This document shows, piece after piece, positions 59,101 to 64,000 of a stretch of DNA of 64,000 nucleotides; the stretch's first letter is position 1, and each line of letters begins with the position of its first letter. Under the pieces are notes generated by a model. It saw only the letters and a program-made list of their open reading frames with translations, was not told the origin of the DNA and did not search any database. Both the position numbers and the translations under genes were made by a program. Source of the DNA: a virus; the IMG/VR virus record IMGVR_UViG_3300028920_000002, positions 1 through 64,000 of that record; one strand, written 5' to 3'.

Positions 59101-59330
59101 GGGGCCTGCGGAGTTTCATCGGCCGGTTCAACATCACGCAGGGCTTCCTGGACACTCTCGGCTCCGTCATCCAGGGCCTGCTCGGCTTCTTGGTGGAGAC
59201 GGGCGTGCTCATCGGTGGCAACCTGAACAACCTGGTGCAGGACGAAGATGCCCGGGACACCGTCCTCATCGACGTCTCGCTCGACCCACCCTACCCCTGC
59301 AACTACATCCGCCTGACGCTGGTGGTGTGA
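56157..59330 (+). CDS. Tail sheath protein
   Basis: The 1057-residue protein forms the contractile outer tail tube. Its N-terminus (RPGVEVIQEFRTVTPSVITP) and C-terminal domain (KFMRRGLRSFIGRFNITQGF ... DVSLDPPYPCNYIRLTLVV) are typical of sheaths, which use the ends to link neighbouring subunits. Between them are several repeated beta-sandwich modules (about 85-180, 250-345, 370-480) that inflate it well beyond the usual 400-660 residues. The start is GTG with AAGGAG upstream. The tube-like gene follows after one small gene. This gene shows the phage is a myovirus. Confidence 0.9.
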   Translation: MAAEQLARPGVEVIQEFRTVTPSVITPTLNPCVVGVAKQLVEVLQSDGAGGSELNPDALITLPGFFIASAGSGSPVVYGGLDGLALALSINEGPVVTITFADPTATGLTPATVVNAINQQFTQDGITSAIAETVGTDRFQVRTTGVGEFQNIFVDSTTAQAVADAFGIGLQKTYQGLTSYNQYIVTVPEIAFPDPRDNLDELAIQKDTIRVFLYQGSGTGLQEVKRDESFLRRGEVNDQASFTSTIAGPPTYPTDFYDKTVRILVDGVLQVYTFPGSGTAPADADAVATLLSAGFSGVTVTNLAGVLTWTRDDGGYANTIAVDGTAGTAHTILGLTTQSSAGISIRAIDDGNGDAVTPLLQFDGASPQDFTATGAPATAAVLAGTGVVTYGNISAGDTLVISDGNQEQTITFLGTETSIDGGSPDMKTTIEAVVGPAAGGKITVDDAGTDQLRLTHSDLGEESYIKLVGGTVSFADLDDDATPTLYAGVTANGDPFAPQPGDHLYIDGLFYATITKVAPGGAGNEDVLKIDRQVPISNNIGRRFYIISQDIVPGDAAIGVTIPTPDLTVDAEGNVILKHNLLRDTTGAPISGKAPIYLSYTAVRQDVTALASNPGLLRFDTTTELDSALEPINTDNPLALGLYYAMINAAGIQVTGLGVDEISADSPFGTVEAFTRAAEYLEGYEVYALAPLTHDRTVAEVFNTHVNFMSEPESKGERIVIWNPEVPTNRNDTLVASGTDGDGLTTTTFDTKVVNLSALLLNAGVDATGTIPVSDGVLLDIASDAKRYSVESVSGGVVTIRTVFNAGENDDGYYSTTALTLPLISEAFAIRVRGTALVTAAGTADKDAIAETVATTGQAFQNRRFWMTFPDQAAATIEGLEQLVNGFYMNAAIAGMIGQQPPQQSFTNFPMTGFTRVIGSQDTFNDRQLNVMAGGGAYIIVQDAEGAPLISRMALTTDLTSIETRTDSITKVVDFTAKFMRRGLRSFIGRFNITQGFLDTLGSVIQGLLGFLVETGVLIGGNLNNLVQDEDARDTVLIDVSLDPPYPCNYIRLTLVV

Positions 59331-59339
59331 GGCCCCCCG

Positions 59340-59726
59340 ATGTTGGACCTCGTCACCACCCAGGCGCTCCGCGATGAGCTCGTGAAGATTGCCAACGTCA
59401 AGGCGTTGGCGATTGGCAAGCGACTCGCGAAGCGGCCTCTCCCGCCCAGCGTCCGAGGGCTGAAGCCAAAGGCCGAGGCCCTCAAGAAGGTGGACTTCAG
59501 CATCGACCCGAAGCAGATGGCGTCCTGGGCGGGGAAGACCTCCACGGCGTCGGTCAAGTTGTCGGCCAAGCTGCCTCCCCAAGCGAAGGCCAGCTTGGAA
59601 GCCCTCGCCACACGGCTGGCCAAGAGCGAGAAGAAGGTACCTCAGAAGCTCGTCATGAAGAGCCTCGGCGGAGGCGGTGGCCTCATCAGTGGCAGGGGCA
59701 AGGCTGCCGTCATGGGCCTGAAGTAG
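59340..59726 (+). CDS. Small basic protein with leader motif, 128 aa
   Basis: The N-terminus MLDLVTTQALRDELVKIANV carries DELVKIA at residues 12-18, the same spacing as in the gene at 54857. The rest is Lys/Ala/Ser-rich and helical (RLAKRPLPPSVRGLKPKAEA) and ends in a short Gly-rich segment. Isoelectric character is strongly basic, so DNA binding in the head is possible. It sits between sheath and tube genes. No family is recognised. Confidence 0.68.
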   Translation: MLDLVTTQALRDELVKIANVKALAIGKRLAKRPLPPSVRGLKPKAEALKKVDFSIDPKQMASWAGKTSTASVKLSAKLPPQAKASLEALATRLAKSEKKVPQKLVMKSLGGGGGLISGRGKAAVMGLK

Positions 59727-59749
59727 AATACTCGTAGAAGGAGAAGGAC

Positions 59750-60511
59750 ATGGCAGGAAACTACAGCGACTGGTCGCCCTACACCAACTACGTCCAGGCC
59801 GGCCTGGTCGACGGGGCGTACGTCAACGCAGGGCACACGCTGCTAGCCGCCGGCCCTCCGCGCATCGCCAACATCGGCGGGGCTGCGAGCTTCGCTCAGG
59901 CGGTGAGCGGTGATGGGCAGTCAGCCAATCAGATTGTGCTGCCCATTGGCATCATCCAGAACTTCGCCCTGAGCCACAACCGGCAGTTCAGCCGCATCTT
60001 CGAGATTGGCTCCGAGCGGAGCTACTTCATCTCGGGTCGTACGGTCGGGCAGCTGCAGCTCGGGCGCATCTACTACCACGGTGCGTCCCTGCTTCGCATT
60101 CTGTACGCGTACTACCAGGACCTCATCCCGCCGACCTTCGTGCCGGCGATGTGGCCCAACGCTGGTACGGCGTCGATGAGCAACCCCCACGACGTCATCA
60201 TCCCGCCGGGGTACGAGAACATCTACCTCAACCTGGCGAGCGACCTGTTCGCGCAGCCCATCGGCATCCTGATGTACATCCGGGACGTCAACCAGGACGC
60301 GTTGGGCTCCGGCTACTTCGAGGCGTGCTACGTCCCGAACCACAACTGGCGGACCGATTCGCAGGGTGTGCTCGTACAGGAGGACGTCGGCGTGCAGTTC
60401 GAGCGCATGGTGCCCGTCGCCATCAGCGCCCTGACCCTCATCACCTCAGCCAGCCAGAACGCCGGAGGCGCCAGCGCCAACGAGACCTTCCTCGGCATCC
60501 CCGGTTCCTGA
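59750..60511 (+). CDS. Putative tail tube protein
   Basis: The 253-residue protein is beta-rich with features of tube proteins: FEIGSERSYFISGRTVGQLQ, then LGRIYYHGASLLRILYAYYQ, a central sheet, and a C-terminal strand set (CYVPNHNWRTDSQGVLVQED, ERMVPVAISALTL). It is one gene downstream of the sheath, as tubes are in myoviruses. AGAAGGAGA precedes the ATG. The fold call is by pattern and position; other tail proteins are possible. Confidence 0.7.
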   Translation: MAGNYSDWSPYTNYVQAGLVDGAYVNAGHTLLAAGPPRIANIGGAASFAQAVSGDGQSANQIVLPIGIIQNFALSHNRQFSRIFEIGSERSYFISGRTVGQLQLGRIYYHGASLLRILYAYYQDLIPPTFVPAMWPNAGTASMSNPHDVIIPPGYENIYLNLASDLFAQPIGILMYIRDVNQDALGSGYFEACYVPNHNWRTDSQGVLVQEDVGVQFERMVPVAISALTLITSASQNAGGASANETFLGIPGS

Positions 60512-60523
60512 TAGGAGGTCCTC

Positions 60524-60931
60524 GTGGCAGCAACACCCTTCACCTTCTCTGGCACGCTCGTACGACCGCCCGTTCCGGGTCAGGCGAACAACAACATCCC
60601 GGTTCCGCTCACGACCTTCAGCTCGAGCTTCAAGCCGAAGAGCGAAGATGAGTACGACCTCTCGGGCGCGGGTACGAAGGCCGTGGACATGGCCGGTATC
60701 TCGAGCGCTGGCGCCAAGTTCTTCTCCATCGAGGTCAGCACCACCACGCCCGACGACCTGCCTGCATCCGCTCCGGTGAACCTGCGCGTCAACGGTGGCA
60801 CCGACGACATCGAGCTCAGCCCCGGCGGCTTCATCATCTTCGGCAGTCCGAATCCCACGGCCAGCGGCATCACCAGTCTCGACCTGGTACACACGCAGGA
60901 CGCGAAGGTCATCGTCAGGGTGTACGGCTGA
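60524..60931 (+). CDS. Small beta-rich tail protein, 135 aa
   Basis: This GTG-start protein has GGAGG upstream. It is Thr/Ser/Pro-rich with beta strands (FTFSGTLVRPPVPGQANNNI; AKFFSIEVSTTTPDDLPASA; GITSLDLVHTQDAKVIVRVY). Size and position after the tube suggest a tail accessory or decoration protein. No Cys and no membrane segment. I do not recognise it. Confidence 0.65.
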   Translation: MAATPFTFSGTLVRPPVPGQANNNIPVPLTTFSSSFKPKSEDEYDLSGAGTKAVDMAGISSAGAKFFSIEVSTTTPDDLPASAPVNLRVNGGTDDIELSPGGFIIFGSPNPTASGITSLDLVHTQDAKVIVRVYG

Positions 60932-60942
60932 CCGGAGGCTAC

Positions 60943-61317
60943 GTGCTATTGGCCTCCTTCATGAGCGGTCCGGGGGCGGAAGCCGCCGAACTTGCTGGGA
61001 GAAGTGGGCTCACCCTGCTCGAGTCCAGCCTGCTCGGGGCCATCGCGGTACTATCTTTGCTTGTCGCGATTTTTGCGGTCTGGAAACTCAACCGGGTGCA
61101 AAATGAGAGGGTAGAGGACCAGAAGCAGATGAGCGAGCGTATGGAGAAGTTGGCTGACAGGCTGGTCAGCACTTTCTCCGAGACGAACAGCGCTCTACAA
61201 AACCTGACGCAGGCCGAAGTGCAAGGTCAGGCGCTCATGCAGCAGCTCAAGTCTTCCATCGACGGGGTCATCATGGCCGCGGTCCGTCGTGGTTCCTCTC
61301 ATCCGCCCCGTCCATGA
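60943..61317 (+). CDS. Membrane protein with coiled coil, possible holin, 124 aa
   Basis: The GTG start has GGAGG five bases upstream. Residues about 26-48 form one strong hydrophobic span (SLLGAIAVLSLLVAIFAVWK), followed by a charged coiled coil (NERVEDQKQMSERMEKLADR). Small size, N-out/C-in topology and the two further small genes suggest a lysis cluster, with this as holin or antiholin. No endolysin is seen nearby, so that remains open. Confidence 0.5.
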   Translation: MLLASFMSGPGAEAAELAGRSGLTLLESSLLGAIAVLSLLVAIFAVWKLNRVQNERVEDQKQMSERMEKLADRLVSTFSETNSALQNLTQAEVQGQALMQQLKSSIDGVIMAAVRRGSSHPPRP

Positions 61318-61327
61318 GGGGGTTCTC

Positions 61328-61591
61328 ATGCTCATGTTTTTCAGACGACTGGTTGGTGTGGAGGACACACAGCGAGAGGAGCATGCGCGCTTCAAACGCA
61401 ACCTGAACGGCTTCGATAAGCGAGCCACTGAGCTCAACGACATCGAATCCCAGCTGGCCAAGGTGGTACACGCCATCGACGAGAAGAAGGATGCCGTACA
61501 AGCTAGTCGTTGCTCAGGAGCATCCGGCGAACATTCATTGAACCTGACCATAGACGGAGAGAGCTGTGTCACAGGAGAAGCAGCAGAATGA
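61328..61591 (+). CDS. Small coiled-coil protein, 87 aa
   Basis: The ATG has GAGGGGG upstream; a GTG 39 bases earlier is an alternative. The N-terminus has a short hydrophobic piece (MLMFFRRLVGVED), then a charged helix (REEHARFKRNLNGFDKRATE). The C-terminal 25 residues overlap the next gene. It sits inside the membrane-protein cluster and could be a lysis accessory. No family is recognised. Confidence 0.5.
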   Translation: MLMFFRRLVGVEDTQREEHARFKRNLNGFDKRATELNDIESQLAKVVHAIDEKKDAVQASRCSGASGEHSLNLTIDGESCVTGEAAE

Positions 61592-62153
61592 GGGGACCGT
61601 CAGCCAAGAGGCGCAGGTCATCCGCCGCAAAGACCTGACGGACCTCGCCGACACGTTCAAGCAGGCGTTGTGCCCGGTCCAGAACCTTGTGGGGTTGGTG
61701 GGCGACCAGAACGTTTTGGTCAAAGAGACCAACAGACAGGTCAAGGACACCAGCCACAAGCAGAAGTGGCAGAGTGTGTGGCTCATCGCGCTGACCATTG
61801 GCTTCATAGCTGTGGCGGTAGCGCAGACACGTACTAGCAGTGCCCAAGATGTTACTGCCAAGAGCCAGAAGCAGCTTGTCGAGAGCGGCGCTCAGGTTCA
61901 GAAGGACTTGTCTGATGTCACTGTCGAGCTGCGCGGTCTAGTCGCACTTGCGAAGAAGACCGGGCAGCAGGTGGAGGACATCAAGGAGAACAAGGAAACC
62001 GAGCCCGAAGTTCAGCTGGTGGCTGAGACCGACCCGGTGAAGGCCCGCCGAGCACCGGTGAAGGTGCGTATTCTTCCTCCGAAGAAGAAGGGGGCTGCGC
62101 CTCCGCCGCAGTCGGCGGTAGAATTACCCATTCCCAGCAAGCACGTGAAGTGA
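61566..62153 (+). CDS. Single-span membrane protein, spanin-like, 195 aa
   Basis: The GTG start lies in the previous gene. Residues about 70-88 are a hydrophobic span (SVWLIALTIGFIAVAVA) flanked by charged coiled coil, and the C-terminal 60 residues are Pro/Lys-rich. A one-span protein with coiled coils next to a holin-like gene resembles an inner-membrane spanin. A tail-associated membrane protein is also possible. The stop overlaps the next ATG. Confidence 0.45.
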   Translation: MSQEKQQNEGTVSQEAQVIRRKDLTDLADTFKQALCPVQNLVGLVGDQNVLVKETNRQVKDTSHKQKWQSVWLIALTIGFIAVAVAQTRTSSAQDVTAKSQKQLVESGAQVQKDLSDVTVELRGLVALAKKTGQQVEDIKENKETEPEVQLVAETDPVKARRAPVKVRILPPKKKGAAPPPQSAVELPIPSKHVK

Positions 62154-62770
62154 TGGAAAGCCCCAGCCCCGAGCTGATGCACGCATACGGTACCGACGAA
62201 TTCTACGTCGACAACCTGGAGAAGCGTGCGGCTCTGCCGATACTCGCTCGAATGGCTGCGGGTGCCGGTTTCCTCGGCCTGGTGGCTCATCAGAGACGGC
62301 ACGAGGAGCGTCTGCGTACTCAGGCTGCCATCCTGAATGAGATGTTCCGCCAGGAGGAGGCGGAGCGCATGGCGGCCACCATCCAGTCGTTTCAGCATCC
62401 AGGAGACAGAATGATGGCTGGCATCTATCCGCTCGACCAGGGCATGGAGCGCTTGGCGTCGGTGGCCGCACACATCGGTCGAGGAATGGCACACCAAGAG
62501 CTAGAAAAAGAAGCCGGCATAGGTGGCGCGGCGCTGAGTGCCCTCGGCAAGGGGCTGAGCCGGGCCAAAGGAGCCGTAGGCAGCGCCACCAAGATTGGGT
62601 GGAAGGGCAAGCTTCTTGGACTGGGTGCCCTTGGCGGAGTTGGATACCTCGGGTACAAGGGCCTGCAGGCGGGCAAGGACTACATGATGCAGCCCACTTC
62701 CGGTGGCCGTTGGGGTACGGGGCAGCAGCTCAGGACGCGTGTCAATCAGTGGGGGCAGCCTACCTACTGA
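62153..62770 (+). CDS. Glycine-zipper protein with leader motif, 205 aa
   Basis: I start at the ATG overlapping the previous stop; a GTG one codon earlier is the alternative. NLEKRAALPIL (residues 21-31) and LEKEAGIGGAAL repeat the recurring motif, each followed by a Gly/Ala-rich segment (GAGFLGLVAHQ; LLGLGALGGVGYLGYKGLQA). The end is Gly/Gln/Trp-rich. It is the last gene of the plus block and converges, with seven bases of overlap, on the minus gene that follows. A packaged membrane-active protein is likely. Confidence 0.7.
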   Translation: MESPSPELMHAYGTDEFYVDNLEKRAALPILARMAAGAGFLGLVAHQRRHEERLRTQAAILNEMFRQEEAERMAATIQSFQHPGDRMMAGIYPLDQGMERLASVAAHIGRGMAHQELEKEAGIGGAALSALGKGLSRAKGAVGSATKIGWKGKLLGLGALGGVGYLGYKGLQAGKDYMMQPTSGGRWGTGQQLRTRVNQWGQPTY

Positions 62771-63490
62771 CGCCACCAGTAGGTCGGTGGGGACTCGTCC
62801 GGCCCGTCCGTGATGGGCACCAGCGCACCCTCTCGGTACTCCAGTTCGATGGAGTCATCAGCGAGGGCGTCCTCGAGGCTGAGGACATGCTCCAGTGCGG
62901 CGGGCACCTGGGACTCCTCTGCCGCTTGTACCTGTGGCTTCGGTGTGCGTCTCGGCTCCGCGAAGTCAAGCACCGCGGCGTCGAGTTGACCCATCTCGCT
63001 TGGCCCGAGCTCGTCGAGCTTCTTCTGGCCCGCGATGAGCTGTTGTAACAAGTCCCCGAGTTCTGGGTTGAACTTCTCGGGTTCCTCCAGGTACTCCTGA
63101 TACAAAACTGCTGGGTCGCCGATAAGGGCCGTGAACAGCCCCTCTCTCCGCTTTGGCTCGGCGTTCGTCTCTGCGCTTTGGGTCAAGGCAAACGGCGTCG
63201 GGAATTTCGGAAGCGCTGGCCGACGCAATAGCCACAAGTTGTTCGGAACTGTAAAATCTGGGTAGCCCAGCCTTTGTAAGTTCCAGCTGAATCTGCGAGA
63301 ACTCTGCTTGGATTCCATTGCCGTGCTCCACTAGGAAGTCTTGCAGGATGGCGCTGACGAGCTTGGACAGATTGGCCATCGGTCGTCCGCTCGTCAGCAG
63401 CCTGTACTGCATCACCGCCACGTACATCCCCAGGACCTTCCAGCAGCCGCCGGTTATCCCGAAGGGCACCCTCGTGTAGACGCGCTTCAC
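62764..63490 (-). pseudogene. Frameshifted or programmed-shift gene
   Basis: Two overlapping minus-strand frames make one sensible protein. The upstream frame starts at a GTG (63490) that overlaps the previous stop as GTGA. It reads sensibly to about residue 100 (LVSAILQDFLVEHG; LELTKAGLPRFYSSEQLVAI), then becomes Arg/Gly-rich. The other frame is one base on, starts being sensible near 63190, and reads PAVLYQEYLEEPEKFNPELG to its stop at 62764. A +1 shift between about 63200 and 63120 would give about 241 residues. This could be an indel, a sequencing error or programmed frameshifting. I know no family. Confidence 0.6.
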
Positions 63491-64000
63491 CCTGGAAGAG
63501 TATCTCGCTCTTCTACGTCGGGCAACTGGTTGCTCAGTAGTACGCAGTAGAAGCGGTAGTACTGACTGTTCTCACCCTCTAGCTCGTCGGGCAGCTTCAC
63601 CAGCCGCCCTCCCTGCGACAGGTATTCTAGGCAGGCGTCCTCAACCCGTGCCTCCGACGGCGCTTCTTCGTCAACCAGGTCTGGGCAGAGAGGTAGGTTG
63701 TTTACGTCGTAGCAAAGGGAGATGCCACGACGATGAGACTCTCGCACCACCTCCTTGCTCGCACCGGTGTCGTGTGTGCTGAGCGTCCAGTGTTCACGAG
63801 CGAGGTTCTTGACCACGGCTGGACCTTGGATGAGCTTGAACGGCGTCGCAGAATTGAGCCTCTCTGACGTCCACCGAGGGGCCCACTCTTCTGGTAGGAA
63901 TCCACCCTTCTTCATCCACCCGTTGAGGGCTGCGACGTGGTCGACCAGGTCGTTCACGTTGGCGATGAGCTCGTCTACTTCCTCGGGCTTGGCTTCCTCG
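63487..64000 (-). CDS. Hypothetical protein, 5' end beyond window
   Basis: The frame is open to the right edge (EEAKPEEVDELIANVNDLVD before the first in-window GTG), so the N-terminus is missing. It ends in the GTGA that starts the frameshifted gene. The visible part is soluble, with acidic helices and aromatic strands (RGISLCYDVNNLPLCPDLVD; SQYYRFYCVLLSNQLP). No domain is recognised. It begins a minus-strand unit transcribed toward the tail block. Confidence 0.65.
   Translation of the reverse strand, partial: EEAKPEEVDELIANVNDLVDHVAALNGWMKKGGFLPEEWAPRWTSERLNSATPFKLIQGPAVVKNLAREHWTLSTHDTGASKEVVRESHRRGISLCYDVNNLPLCPDLVDEEAPSEARVEDACLEYLSQGGRLVKLPDELEGENSQYYRFYCVLLSNQLPDVEERDTLPG

Noticed and set aside
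57525-59582. A 685-codon open frame on the strand opposite the tail sheath
   Set aside because: It is antisense to a clear sheath gene, rich in Arg, Gly, His and Val as expected of shadow frames in GC-rich DNA, and has no domain.
60943-62153. A confident holin-endolysin-spanin cassette
   Set aside because: Membrane topology fits holin- and spanin-like proteins, but no endolysin is present, so only tentative calls were kept.
1-64000. CRISPR arrays, insertion sequences, integrase or attachment sites
   Set aside because: I saw no regular direct repeats, transposase or integrase motifs, or paired att-like repeats.

Overview
The window is part of a large dsDNA tailed-phage genome (Caudoviricetes) with a contractile tail. 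It has a terminase large subunit, a portal, a major capsid protein, a very large tail sheath and a tube-like protein. It also has a full replication module and almost no non-coding DNA: most neighbouring genes overlap by 1-50 bases or share ATGA/GTGA junctions. No tape measure, endolysin or most of the baseplate is seen in these 64 kb, so the genome is probably much larger. Base composition is GC-rich, with a G/C preference at third codon positions. The sequence does not identify the host.

Region 1 (1-12439, minus strand) is a replication and recombination operon. In transcription order it holds a P/Q-rich protein, an SF2 helicase, an unknown gene, a family 4 type uracil-DNA glycosylase, three unknown genes, a DnaB-like helicase, a CHC2/TOPRIM primase, a multi-zinc protein that may bind ssDNA, a family A DNA polymerase, an HU-like protein fused to a zinc ribbon, and a RecA-like recombinase cut by the window edge. 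Region 2 (12543-18599, plus) carries three unknown proteins, a glycine-zipper protein and a zinc-ribbon portal. Region 3 (18673-23699, minus) carries small proteins and a MoxR-type AAA+ ATPase paired with a protein that has both an HExxH site and a VWA MIDAS.

Region 4 (23816-43961, mostly plus) opens with the outstanding gene of the window, a 2151-residue single-chain RNA polymerase in which beta-like and beta-prime-like halves are fused. It is followed by a tail-spike-like protein, internal virion protein candidates (one with a nucleotidyltransferase-like and possibly an ADP-ribosyltransferase-like region), the terminase and a putative prohead protease. Region 5 (44035-62770, plus) is the head and tail assembly block: scaffold-like proteins, capsid protein, connector genes, several glycine-zipper proteins, sheath, tube and a small cluster of membrane proteins that may act in lysis. 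Region 6 (62764-64000, minus) has an apparently frameshifted gene and a partial gene.

Three patterns run across the genes. First, many predicted virion proteins share a short motif L/V-x-K-x-A near the N-terminus, often repeated inside as EKTA or EKLA; it may be a capsid-targeting or maturation signal. Second, many of the same proteins carry glycine zippers, as expected for membrane-active ejected proteins. Third, minus-strand operons are preceded by a bipartite promoter-like element. At two divergent junctions (12.5 kb and 23.8 kb) its upstream half is shared exactly with a plus-strand promoter-like element, which suggests phage-specific promoters that may be read by the fused polymerase.
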